A stretch of 64,000 bases of DNA, taken from positions 10,807,501 to 10,871,500 of the forward strand of contig OU612070.1 of assembly GCA_914767715.1 (NCBI GenBank), in the 5' to 3' direction. The notes beneath the pieces are model-generated. The model worked only from the letters and a program-made list of their open reading frames with translations, made no database searches and was not told the DNA's origin. Source of the DNA: Membranipora membranacea. Lineage: Eukaryota; Bryozoa; Gymnolaemata; Cheilostomatida; Membraniporidae. This document shows, in pieces, positions 1 through 12,323 of the stretch. How positions within the stretch are numbered: position 1 is the first letter of the stretch; each line of letters begins with the position of its first letter. A program made the position numbers and the translations under genes.

Positions 1-2200
1 TCTTGATAGAGATTTAAAAGCTAGAAGTTTTTCTAGAAACTTAACAGCTTGATAGGCAATCATCAATCCATTAAAAATTAGTAACCGTTGGGAGGAAGGA
101 GAATACGAGAGAACACATTTTTTTGCTTTACCTGATTGCCTCATTTTTAATGAGAAGGCCAGCCAAGTAGCGCTTGAAGCTGTAGTAGTTGAATACATAT
201 TTCCTTACATAGAATCCTCGCCATACTTTCTGTATTGTTGTCGCCAGATGATTGTAGTGATTTAATTTCATAACAAACACTTCATTCTAAAATATATGCA
301 AAGGTAACTATGTTCACATTCAAGTACATATTCTCAGCAGAATGATTATCACAAATTTGAACTTTAATTCAGATTAGAAAAGCATGTCCTGTACTCATTG
401 TCACTAAACTACAGGTGCCCTTAAGGCTAGCAAATTTACACTCTTTAAATTTCTCGCTAAGGTGTGCAATAGCACACCTTAGTCCTGGTGGCAACGATTG
501 ATTTCTGCAGAATTAGTATTCAGAAAATTTCTATATTCTCAAGTTTTTAAAGACTTTTCCTTCTGCATTTTTATTTGTTTTACTCTTATGAGAGCAGTAG
601 CTTTTAGGAAAATGTATCTACGCAAAATATTTGTTATGCGTCAACTTGCCTTGAGGAAAACTCTGAATTCTTTCCTTCCTTGGAATCCTCGGTATCTCTT
701 CTGGATTATATTTGAGCAGTTGACTATGTACCTGAGATAGGCCCGAGCTCTGAGCGCTCTAAACCATGACTGGATTCTCACAGCAGCTTCATACTCTTGG
801 ACTCTGTTGGCTTCTGCAGCACTGCAAAGTAAAGCTTAGGCATACATGACATATTGTCCAATGGTAATCCATGCCAATAATCTATGAGTAAGATAGCATT
901 AATTAAAATCACAATATTTTCTTTGATAATGAAAATGTACCACACAAATCTTTTGCACCTGTAAACTGAATTTGCCCGAAATTTGGACGTATGACTAAAT
1001 ATTAATGATATGCTATGGTATGAATATGCTAGTTGGCTACTTTTATCTTCCAAGCTATTTGTACTAGTTTTGTTGAAAACATTACGCGCTTTAAGAATCG
1101 ATGTACTCGCTCGAATGTTCCTACAAATGTCTTGACTGCAGCGGAATTTAAGTAATTTTAGTCATTGCATGACATACAGAGATTCATTACCGCTATCAAT
1201 TTGGTAATGGCAAACACTTTGATCATGACACTTAGAAAGGATGTGGTTGTGGGTATCTAACCCTAACCACTTGAAAGTCCTTGTAATAAGAAGAATCAGT
1301 AGTTCATGACTGCACTGGAAGACCCAAAAATAGAGCTGAAATCCTTTGGTTTTAACTGGTAAGGGGTCTAATGGCCACATCATTAGACAATAACTTTCTT
1401 AAGTTGATTGCCACTTAGGAGGGAGGGGAGGGGAGGTGTAGCAAGTAAGTATTCCTTGGATGTCTACTAACTAAGTACAAAAAACTAATTGACTTGGAAA
1501 AAATTTAGTTGGGTTCATGACTTAATGAGTGATAATGGTCGGATTTATACAGTGAGGTGACTATATGGGCAGATAGGGAGCTTTTACAAGTGAAGAATAC
1601 AGATGTCAAAATAATAGCACTCACTTTTTCCTGCTATAAACATCCTCAACTATTGGTGTTACTTCTCTCATGAGTTTCACCATGGTCGCCATCTTGAACA
1701 CTTTTGTTGCTATGGTTGCAAAGCGTATCCCAAATATTTATTTTGTAAAGTTGTTTCTGCTTTTAGTTCCTTCAGTTGATAGTCATTTAGGCATACTCTT
1801 TGGATAATGGATTTGAATGAAAAACCTTTCAGTGCAATTTACGTCATGAGCTACTCTCGAAATTATGAGTATGTATACATGCAAATATAATTTATCAAAA
1901 ACAATATTTTGGATATTGATGATTGTGTGTAGTTGTCTGCTTCTATTTGTAATGTGATAACTCCACAGTCCAACTGGAACAGTTTGTCAATAGTTGGTTT
2001 AAGTATTCAGTTATTGAGAACTTTTATTGCAATTACAACTTCTGTGACAAAAAATACACCTATATACTGAAAATGCTTTTTATCTGAGCGTCATACTCAC
2101 AATAAGATTTTATGAGATGATTCAATGACAAACTCGTATAAGAGAGACAACATTCAGCAGAAGTTGTTATTGGCTGAATTCAAATATGGGTGAATAATAA
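1..2200. other. Gene-free left flank
   Basis: No coding exon, RNA gene or recognisable element was found here. The short open frames are AT-rich and have no conserved motif and no paired splice sites. It may be distal 3' flank of the pentraxin-like gene or part of a neighbouring intron. Confidence 0.5.
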
Positions 2201-2462
2201 TAGTGGTTTGACAGCAAATTCTATTCAAAACCATGAACTGTATATATTGACAGCGAAAACAGTTTTGTTAAAACAATGATTACAAATATCCAACAATAAA
2301 TTCACTCGTTGTGGCGTAATTTGCAATCACATAGTGGTTTGACAGCAAATTCTATATAAAACCATGAACTGTAGATACTGACAGCGAAAACAGTTTTGTT
2401 AAAACAATAATTACAAATATCCAACAATAAATTCACTCGTTGTGGCGTAATTTGCAATCACA
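2201..2462. repeat. Tandem duplication, 2 x 131 bp
   Basis: Two adjacent copies of a 131-bp unit (2201-2331 and 2332-2462), each starting TAGTGGTTTGACAGCAAATT and ending with TTTGCAATCACA. They differ at only a few positions, so the duplication is recent. No coding potential is seen. The unit lies downstream of the pentraxin-like gene. Confidence 0.85.
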
Positions 2463-3122
2463 TAATTTGAAATATGATTGATGTGAGTGCTGAGTGGGAT
2501 AAATGGTGATATTAAAAAGCCTTATAAAAATCCATCATAATATTTTACTTCACTAGGTTCCTAACAGTTTATATCAAAATGAAACCATAGCCAGCGATCT
2601 GCGAAGACAACAGAACATTACTTTCAAACCAATCTACAATTACCAGATACAATACACAAACATATAAATACAGAATAATAACCAAGTTACTAACAAAACA
2701 TCATGTGAGCTTAGTATCTAGTACACTGACAAATCGAAGGATAAACAGCCAATTTAATAAATGTATTTCACTAAATCTTTCCCAGGAATTTTATGATATG
2801 CACCTCTATATTCACTGGCTCTAAGCTTTTTACAGTTTTGACAATAGAAAGCATAGATAGTTATATGCTAGAATGATTGTTAGATATTAAACAAACAAAT
2901 ACGAATACAAAAAAATACAGTTTTAGTTAATTATTTGAACAGTGCTTGCTAGCCAAAATGTTTGCTTTCGTTGGAGTTGGGGTGGCGTTTTTGAACATTG
3001 CGGGAACATTTCCAAGTTTAAAAAAGTATACTGCATTAAATTTTGGCCTGAAACTCTCAAGATAAAACAGTAGTATCAATGTGCTGATCAAAAACAAAAT
3101 CACTCCTTTGTAAGCTAATGAT

Positions 3123-6100
3123 TCAAATAATAAGTGCCAATACAGAAGATTTTATTTTGCCAACCATTCCAATAACACTACTAGGCTCAGGAAAAATATG
3201 TGTCGCATCTCCATGTGTGGCAGGTAGCATAGCAGTGGTTATAACACTTTTGCTCAATGTACACATGACAACTTGCTCGGCGGCGGCGGGGTTGCTGGCA
3301 GCCCCTGTTTCACCACCTGTGCTATGAGATGAATTTTCGCTTCTGTCAGCTCCATAGATGAAGGATAAGCAATGCACGTCACGTAAGCAGGTCAGAGCAC
3401 AGTTGTGCAGCGATCTCGCCGACGCTTGTGAGAGGTATGGACGATTCTGCTGAAATGAGTATCCAGCGAATACTGAAAACAGTACAGATCTGCTACTTTG
3501 TCTTGTAGGAACCATCAACCGATCTGTTCAAAAGAACAATAAAAAAATTGGTGTAACCCTTAAAAGGAAGCACATAGATAGCTGCAGTGGCTGAACACCT
3601 CTACAAAGTCCTATTTCAGCCCAGAGGCACTTAGTAACATTATCTTCTGGAATTGGGAGTAGCAAACGATGCTGCCGTTCATCTATTTATGATCAGATCA
3701 AATTTAGCAAATGAATGTTTGCACATTTTGAAACATTCAGATGGGCATTGCTGGCATTTGAGTTGTCGTTTGAAAATGAAAATTTTGATAAACCATTTTT
3801 GCACGGACCTTTTTGGCTATTTTGCACACAAAAACATTTGGAGGTATATTTTTGGGCTTTTTGGTTGGCAGGAGTTTTTATGAAGCATTAGAAAGCTGAA
3901 ATTAAGCTTAATTTGTTTAACAAAGAGAGTCAATATCAGAAAAAATTCCTATATGCTGTTTACTCTGTAAAAGCAAACTCACCGGCTTCAGCGCGACAGA
4001 AAGCTGTTGTCGTGAAAGTGCGCTTAAGCTGAATTCCGATAAACACCAATGGATCATAGAAGCTGTCGAATATGTCAGCTCTGAGTCCGCATCCTGTCAC
4101 ATTGATAACCTCTATATCTAAAAATGCTGAGAAAAGCTGGAAGCCAGCGACCTGACCAATCATTGACTGCGACGGGTCAAGATCTCCTACAAAATATTGG
4201 TTGTCACTTCAAAGAACGAGCTCCGAGATCGCACAAATTGGAATTTGATGTCTCACACAACACAAGAGCTAGTAAGTGATATTATCTCATCTGATAACAA
4301 ATTGTTACTAGCATCCTCTTCTGATCCATTTGAGCCCTAGAACTACAAGAGCTGTGAACAAAACATCCAATTGTTCACAGTTATGACTCTTTAACATGGG
4401 TGCCCAGGCTGTTCACTCACCAACACCAGTGCCGTCAGTTTGCGCATCCTGTTCGTGCATGAGAAGCCATGATCCTCCGGACTTGTCTCCTATTATTGGC
4501 GATGTTTTCAAATTATTTCCCCCATATTCATCACCCTCTATGTAAACCCCTTCACCTACAGAAATAAAGCAGTCGATACTGGACACAAAAACCTTACCTT
4601 GGAGACTTTATTGTGAGTTCAGGTAAGACATGAAAATATTCGGTCTCAACTCCATCATTGTACTTGAACTGTTTAGGATCTATCAGGAATTCAGGATACC
4701 AATAAACATACTAGTCGACTTTTGAAATCCCGGATCCTTTTTTCAAATTACTCAGAGCGGTCGCGTATTAGAGAGTAGGCCACGTTATTTGTGTTGACTG
4801 CAAACAACCATACAACCTTTTATTCAAGTTTTGAGAACGAATATTATATAAAAATGGTTCTCAAAGTCAATTGGTGTTACCTTGCAAGAATTATCCTATT
4901 ATACACAATTACTTATATACTACTTATATACTTATATATATATAAACCTATATACATACATATATATACTTATGTACTTATTTATATATACAAATATACA
5001 AATCACCATCAACATCAGAGAGATATAACTTTTTCAGGCCACCAGCCAGCCCTGACCAGGCTGCACAGACATGTCTCCATTTATCATCAAACAGATCCAA
5101 ACTATCGTCAGTCAGATACCTACAATAAGGTATGGAAAAAAATATTTTTACATGTGTTACATTAAAAAAAAGCAAACTTCAAACAACATCAAATAAAAAA
5201 GAATATATAAAACAATTCAAGAATTACTGTATTAAGTATTTGCCTGTGCTATTCATATTTCACAGATGGAAACAGTGGGTTACACAATCCTTTTAATACA
5301 ATGCCAGGGGCTTTTCAAGCAGGACCGTAGCTAAGATAAGATGGAAGGGGGGGCCAAGAACTTGGAGGGTGCTCACACCTGTGAATAAAGTTGCACGCAA
5401 TACAAGCTGCTGCAGCACAAGGATTTTAAGGATAAATGTACTCTTAGGCAGCTTTATAAGCTTTCTATGGGAGGTAGCGACTCTCTGCTTTTCCTATGAA
5501 TTAAGGGCATGTCATGGGATTATTGAGCAGGTGATTGGCAATGCCTGTAAAGCTGTCTCAAATGTGACTAGAAAGTTGCTGTAGAGGGGTTTGTATTGAT
5601 AAGATTTCTGAGAGTACCCAAGCGGATTCAATTCAGCAAAAAAGCTGTGAAACATCACCTTATAAGTTCCTGATATAAGCTGGTTAAACATGCATTGCGT
5701 AAATGTCGTCAAAATGCATCACGATCGTAAAATACCTCACTTACACAGAGCCTCCGCCGGTAACAGCAAAATCGAGTTTCATAGAAGGGCGATGTATTCT
5801 CAGATACACATTGTCTGTACCAGGATTGTCTCCACTCTGATAGTCAAACAGATGAGGATAATTACCAACTCCATAAGTATCCTGGAGCAACAGAAAAGAA
5901 GTTAAAGGTCAGTTATACTTTTGAAGAAACTTTTGGCCCTCCCTCTATTGGCTAAGATAGGGTGTGAGCTTATTCTGCCTAACCATAAAAAAGTAAAAAG
6001 CGAATCTAAGATTTAACTGTAAAAAATGAAACGATGCACTTATTGAAGCATTTTTTATCGAAGTATATTTTAAGCAAAATTGAATTTTGTTGTTCCAAAA

Positions 6101-7705
6101 GGCCGGTCAGGATGGTAACATAACCTCCATCAGTCCTTTTAAATTTGTCTCACAGGAGACCCCAACAAACTGTTAAATCAATGATAGAAAACATTTCAAC
6201 AACAAAGCAGAACAAATACTGTTGACCGGTGATGTATCATAATGTAATGAGAACTCTTCATCCCTCCCTGCCCAATAATTTATAGGATGATGAAAGAATG
6301 ATGGGCTGTTTGTGTCCCGAAGGAGTCTACTTGCATATTAAAGTAGCCGATTTTACATCCTTCAAACCACTGAACTCCCTCTTCAAGGAGAAGAAGCTCT
6401 ATGGTCCAAGTGATCATAACAAGCCGCCACAATTCACATGAGTGAGGAGTTCACTGGACAAGCATACATCGCTCATGTACCAAAGAAAGAATTCATAATC
6501 ATCATGATTATGTCTTCAACAGGTTTCAAAATTTACTATAACACATTATGATTCTGGATACATTTATCATTATTTAAAAAAAATTGTATCAGAAAAATGT
6601 ATGGCTACCTTAGTAGAATTAAATATTTGCCGGAATAAAAGTGTGTCATTTACAGCTAGCTAACTTTTACTCACCCTCTTTATCTTGGCAAATGAAAATC
6701 ATGCTAGCCAACATTAAGTTCCATCCTAACTATCTAATATTTACTCTTGGCAATATTTACTCCTCTATAGTAAAAAATTTGATCTATGATATTTGTTATT
6801 TTCAAACAAAAACTTTAATTATAAAAAAAGATAAAGAATTTTCTATGACTTACTTGGATACCTTGACTCTGTAGCTTAAACCATAGGCAGGCTGTAAACT
6901 CATACAGATCAGGAATAGACGCACTCGGTATAAAAGCAGAAGATGATGTGAAGTTATCTCTACTTATTATCTGGATAAGTGGTGCCTCATAACTTGCTGC
7001 CGTGTAACTCAACGATAGCAGCACAAACATAGCTAGAAAAATATAGAAGCTTATTTAAATATATTATACTTTTATGTCAATCCACACTCATCCTTGCAAA
7101 TGTTTTTCATGCAGTGACAAAACAAATAACTTGAAAGATCAGGAAAAAAATACATTAGTAATAGAATTAACAAGATTTAAAGTGCTTTGATAATAGTTGT
7201 TTAAATTGAGTAAAAATGAAAATTTGTACTTGGCTTTACTTTGACATAGACTCAGGCTAGTCTGTCTTAACAAGCTTTGTTCGGTGAACAAAGCTTGTTA
7301 AGACAGGCTAGACTCAAAATCTGTAATTCCACAAACATTCAAAAATGCGAATTCAAAATACATTATCTTATAATAAAATGATCAAAATCAGGTCAAGTAC
7401 AATGTGCAGTTAGTGTATATTTCAAAACTGTAACATTAACGAAGAGCAGAGGCAGCGTTTAACATTACTTCAACTCCTACATGTTTCAACAGAATGCCTG
7501 TTAGATAGCAAATATTATTTGCAAACTTTAGATGGTTTGTAGTCTAAGTGCTCAGACAGCTCATTTGACGATGTAATGCCACTAACACCCATTGCAGCTG
7601 TCTGTGCACTGAGACTAGATGATTTGAGGTTTGCGAATCACACCTGGGAAGTGGTATACAGGAAAGTTACTCACCATTAAAGATTACAATAGTTGGCAAA
7701 TTCAT
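3123..7705 (-). CDS. Secreted pentraxin-like protein with PAN/apple-like C-terminal region
   Basis: Seven exons join in frame to 399 aa: 7675-7705, 6854-7032, 5745-5881, 5007-5119, 4421-4555, 3983-4186, 3123-3523. Each junction has GT/AG sites and a matching phase. The start (MNLPTIVIF) opens a hydrophobic signal peptide that crosses the first intron. Residues ~30-220 read as a pentraxin/LamG-type beta-sandwich: FTACLWFKL early, WRHVCAAWSG, KKLYLSD, then WLLMHEQD followed by DPSQSMIGQVAGF, matching the pentraxin 'LGQEQD..GGxFDxxQSFVGE' segment. Pentraxins are secreted calcium-dependent recognition proteins; the acidic EQD part of the ligand site is recognisable here. The last exon (residues ~267-399) has a Cys cluster CALTCLRDVHCLSF (C308, C312, C318) like PAN/apple modules, then a Ser/Ala-rich tail. 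Ligand and function are unknown. An extra 5' non-coding exon cannot be excluded. Confidence 0.8.
7249..7315. repeat. Palindrome (hairpin), ~30-bp arms
   Basis: The arms 7249-7282 and 7286-7315 are inverted copies around a GGT loop. The inner 20 bp (TGTCTTAACAAGCTTTGTTC) is perfect; the outer part has small mismatches. It lies in the first intron of the pentraxin-like gene. It looks like a MITE or a foldback element, with no protein coded. Confidence 0.8.
7540..7619. repeat. Inverted repeat sharing its end with the 42 kb palindrome
   Basis: Arms AGTCTAAGTGCTCAGACAGC (from 7541) and the inverted copy ending GCACTGAGACTAGA (to 7619) enclose about 35 bp. The first 17 bases are identical to the end of the large palindrome at 42031-42148, so both belong to one small foldback family. 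It sits in the first intron of the pentraxin-like gene. Confidence 0.65.
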
Positions 7706-8019
7706 GATGTCGCATGAATATCTGTTTATGCCCAAGTCAGAAATTAAGCATGTTGTGATTCCTACCAGCGATGTATGACTTTTCAAAATGTTCTGTTTGG
7801 CAGTCTTATAGAGAGATTTAGCTTCTGCTATTGGTCAGTTGCTGAGAACGAATAAGTCTACAATTTTCAGCCGGCCTACACCAATAAGCATACTCACCAT
7901 GTAAGTCTGACATGACTTGGCAAGTGCCCTAATAATTTATGATAACCTCCATTGATAAATTCATTATAATAAAAGTTGTGAGACTCAAGGAAATCAGAAC
8001 AATTTAAAATGCCTCTATC

Positions 8020-8750
8020 TATGTATTCCATGTTTATTCTGGAGAAGAATAAGTCCTTAGGACTTGTACCCAGAAAACAGAAAAATTGATAAAAAAATAT
8101 GGTGTAGAATTAAAAAGACATGTAACTTAAAATCAAGAACAATGACAGGTAAAATTACAAAGTACACGCAGGCATTAATTAGCAGTAAAACATTACACAA
8201 GTTAATACACAATAGCTAGGAAAAGAAAAGTTAGAACAATGTAGCAGTAGGCTAAAATGAAATGATAAGAACTGACTCGTTAATTGAGAAGTTTGAGGAC
8301 GTGGCTCCGAGTGGCATTTTTGAATGTAGCAAGGGATTGACTCAGCTTAACATGATTGGGTAATTCGTTAAACTTCTGAGCACCGAAATTAGCTAAAGCA
8401 AATCTAAAATTTTCCTTGGATAGTCTAAACCCAGAACTTTTAGCAAGCCGAGTTTCACTAGTTAATTTCTCGGGGAGCAGATTGGTATCAATTATTGGGA
8501 CTAAACTATTAACAACTTTATAAAACGTCAGCAGATACAAATATTCGAAACGCAAAGTTAACACAGGGAGGTTGTAGGTCTTTCGAGTATTATCTTTAGA
8601 ACTGTTATAGTCTATAATTTTCAAACATCTATTCTCAATTTTTAAAAATTCTTTTTTGACATAGTCGTCTAGGATTAAAGACAAATTTTTTGGATGTATT
8701 TTCCTATACATAGTCAAAAGGCATTTGTTTGTTTGGAGAGGGTTTTGGAG
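8020..8750 (-). mobile_element. 5'-truncated non-LTR retrotransposon (LINE) tail
   Basis: A 145-codon open frame at 8280-8717 (continuing open a short way upstream) has the typical C-terminal end of LINE reverse transcriptase ORFs: conserved RFEYLYLLTFYKVVNSL, then FALANFGAQKFNELPNHVK (the 'F..R..FWNxLP..I' pattern) and SLATFKNATRSHVLKLL before the stop. The reverse transcriptase core is absent, so the copy is truncated at its 5' end, as usual for LINEs. The AT-rich 3' UTR-like stretch runs to about 8020 and contains AATAAA on the minus strand. The frame is intact, suggesting a fairly recent insertion. The clade is not assigned. Confidence 0.7.
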
Positions 8751-9575
8751 GGGTTTTCATTATATTCCAGAATTCCCAATAAAAAATCACTAGATCTAGA
8801 ATTTATTTTGAGACACTTCAAATGCCTTCTTTAGTTGCTTGACATGTGAGGATATCAATAATGTATTTAAAACTTCATTAAAATAAACTTCCATTTATTT
8901 ACCATCGACATGCATTGCAACATAAACAAGAGTTTGAAAAAATAAGTGAACAATTTCAAACAGATAAAGCAATGCCATAATCTTGTGGAGCTCTAACATT
9001 TGGAATTACTACAATCTTGATTTTCAAGGCAGAGATAGCGACGAAATTTTGACATGACATAGCATTGTCTAAAAAGGGAGAAAAAACAAGAGCTATTTCT
9101 GTACAACAAGAAAAGACTAGGAACCATATGGACAGTTAAAAATTAGTTTTAGACGAACATGTATTACTGTGGATTTTCCATAAATTATCTACATATTCCA
9201 TGAGAAGTGTTGGTTGAGATATGCAATCAATTCTGTCATCGATCAATCTCAAAAATCGCATGTCTACCCGAAGTTAAAAATACCAGGTATTCATATATTT
9301 AAGATTGATCTTAAACCATGCCTTTGCCTTAAAAATTACCACAAGTAAGAAAACAAGAGATCTAGTCTGTTCTAGTAAGCATGCATATTAAATATTAAAG
9401 CCTATCTATTGCATATTATACTATATAAATGAAATCCCCAGAGAGACTTAATCAATTAATAAGTTGTATAAGTTTAGTAAGTACTGTAATAATATTATGA
9501 TACTGTTGTTGTCAGGCTAGGTTTTTTGTATTTGACAGCTGGCTGGCAGGTAGACATGATGAATGTGACACTTGA

Positions 9576-12323
9576 TTACACATCAACCACCATCTTCTTA
9601 TGGATATCCATACTACCGACAACCTGAAAAATACATATATTACATAAGTGATGTATATATTATATTATATACAAATACCACAATAACACATATAAACAAT
9701 GCAACCAGCTCTTGGAGCAGTGATATCTTTAAGCCTAACTCTACTCCTTCCAGAGAAGAATTGATTGAGAGATGCTCTCTCCAATATAACCCCAGATTCA
9801 TAATCAAAGCAAATTGCAAATATCAAGTAAATGTCGAGACACAACTGGGTCAAAATTCTGGGTGCAAATCTTGTTCTAAGAAATGGTATGGGTGATGTTT
9901 TCTGGACTTTGACAGGCTCTAACTACTGTTTCATCATGTCTCAGATGTGTATAGACTTGTGTGATACAAGTTAGTCAAATTGCTATTGTAATTCAATGGG
10001 ATGTAATACTGCAAAAGAATCGAAGTGGGAACAGTGGAATTGTCTCATAATTTCCAATGAGCAGATAACTCCTATGACTTTCAACAAGCTTGTTCAAATA
10101 TATAAATTGAGCAGGAGTTTGAGATAATTTGTGTCTTGGCTATTTATGATGCCTTGTGCGAGGTATCAACTGGTATATAACAAAATGAGACTGAGCTGGA
10201 CTATATGACATCACCACAGACAAGATAATGGCCTCAGATCAGAAACTCAAAGACTTATCTCTCACAAGACCACCTACCTCACAAAATTCTTGAAAAGAGA
10301 TTTTGCCGTCTCCGTCCTTGTCAGCGAATATAATGGTTTTATCGACTATCTGCTGGAGTTGTGTATCCTTGAGATTTGTTCCTACCATCATTTTCAACAC
10401 TTGAAACAGCTCTCCATTAGATATATATCCATCTTTATCCATATCATATATCCTAAATGCAACTGTTTGAAAAGTACAAAATATAAAAATTGCTGTGTAC
10501 TGCATATGATGACTCAGTTGACTGATTACATACAAAAACATTTTTTGCCATAATATATTGAAATAAAAGTAAATCATATATTTTGTATATAATTAGTGAT
10601 ACTCAGCTGTGGATTCGTGTTATTTATGGATTAATAAACGGCTCTGCCATCAAAGCAATTGTGTACCGTGAAAACTATGAATGAGTCAGTGAGTGTAGGG
10701 AATCGGCATACAAGCCAGTTTTTGGAGGACTTTTTATGCGGTTAGATCACAGCATGAAAAACTTATCCATCCATGCAACATCACATTATAAATTGCGGAA
10801 CATTGAACCATGAAGCCCCTGAGTTTTGAACTTTACACGTCATGTAGAGTTACCAATGGAGGTGTATGTTAATAATATCACAGACAGTACAGTTTAAAAC
10901 AATATCTACTTACATCTAAGTTTAGACTCTTTGTCTCCTTTGACACTGAATTGTGACACGCCTTCAATAAACTCTACAATAAAATCACAGTGATTAGACG
11001 AAGAGGTCATTTGGGAAATGATTATTTTTGGATATTTCTACATAAGCTTCTGCACATTAGATTTTTGTAACTTTACTTAGCAGCTTAACACGTGAGGTCA
11101 TAGTACTAAGGTCTTATAAAATGATGAATGCGCAGTTTGATTGTTAGTTGAAATGCCCTAAAATAGTACATATATGCTAGAGTTCAAATGTGGTTGAAAT
11201 GAAATTATCTAGCAATAATAATTTCAGAATTTCTTGCCTGATGGAAATGGCGAACTTTTCCTCACCGGTAAAATAATTGTATACACTGACCTTTGAAGTC
11301 GACCTCTCCGTTACCATCCCTGTCGAACACATCTATGACTCTCTGTACCAGCGGGTTCTGTTGTAACTCTGGTAGGGACATAAACTCATCCACGCTCAGT
11401 GAGCCAGAGTTATCCAAATCTAACTTCTTAAATCTCTTACCTAAACGTCTTATCTCATCGGCATCAACTATAATTACAAAGAGGAGTGTGAATTTTCCAG
11501 GGTTTATAGTGAAATCATGTCTGGGATCACATAATCATAATGCAAGTGACCTGATATTTCTTGGAATTCCAGGTTATTGTTGCATTATGGGAATGCCCAA
11601 TAGTTAATTAGTAATCAGTGTAAAATCCCATACGCAGTTGAGAGCTACTGCGTATGGGATTTTACACTGATTATTAATAATCAATTTTATTACAGTGGAG
11701 CAGGTCGCGAATTTGCCTATTGTGTATACTGTATACCATAATGCAATATTTTGGGATTTCCAGGGAGATCAGATCAGCAACAGCAAAACTGATTTTGTTC
11801 CAAGTTTAATTTGCTGAATACTCTGTTGAATCATCATTGGCAGTAGCAGCCAATATGTACAGCAGAGCAGCAGCCATGAGTGTGACAAGAGCTGCAACAC
11901 AATGTAGCGCAGCTAATTACTATCTGGCTGTGTTACTGATAAGGTAAATCAAATATATGGATGTATTATAGAAATATGAGGACTGGCTGGATGCTTTAAA
12001 ATTGTGATTTATTGTTGACTTACATGTGGATACCAACTCCATAGGCAGTGATGTCTCGTTACCCTGTAGGAAGATAAATTTGAATTTCAACTTTATCAGA
12101 AAATTGCGAGAAAAGAGCAAAAATTGTGTACTACTGCAATAAAAAAAATATACACAACTATGAAAAACAGATAAGGTAGATTCAATTGAGATAAGCCCCT
12201 TTTCACATGCAAAACTAGCAATGGAGAGCCCTTCAAACTGTGAGTAGGCAAGGACACAAAAACTTCCCTTTTACATGGAGAAACGCTAATACTAAGCTTA
12301 TTGTTTGTTTGTTTGCTTACCAT
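9576..12323 (-). CDS. PPP3R1: Calcineurin subunit B (calcium-binding regulatory subunit)
   Basis: Six exons join in perfect phase to 170 aa, the same length as human calcineurin B: 12321-12323 (ATG only), 12024-12063, 11291-11467, 10914-10973, 10278-10462, 9576-9623. The product is the regulatory subunit of the Ca2+/calmodulin-dependent phosphatase calcineurin. Gly2 of MGNETS fits the myristoylation signal. Four EF-hand loops are seen: [36 protein letters not shown] and [12 protein letters not shown], all with the acidic ligands kept. The C-terminus [10 protein letters not shown] is identical to that of the family. Exon 1 contributes only the start codon, followed directly by GTAAGC, and exon 2 begins with the Gly2 codon. 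The gene lies head to head with eEF1-gamma about 2.3 kb away. The assignment is essentially certain; whether a paralogue exists elsewhere cannot be seen. Confidence 0.97.
11613..11672. repeat. Perfect 26-bp inverted repeat (hairpin) in a calcineurin B intron
   Basis: AATCAGTGTAAAATCCCATA... at 11613-11638 is followed by an 8-base loop and the exact reverse complement at 11647-11672. Allowing one mismatch, the arms extend to about 31 bp. It lies 146 bp upstream of coding exon 3 in transcript direction. It is probably a small foldback element. Confidence 0.85.

Noticed and set aside
4900-5000. Microsatellite-encoded protein (TATATA... frame)
   Set aside because: Simple AT repeat adjoining the real minus-strand pentraxin exon at 5007-5119. 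The frame is a by-product.
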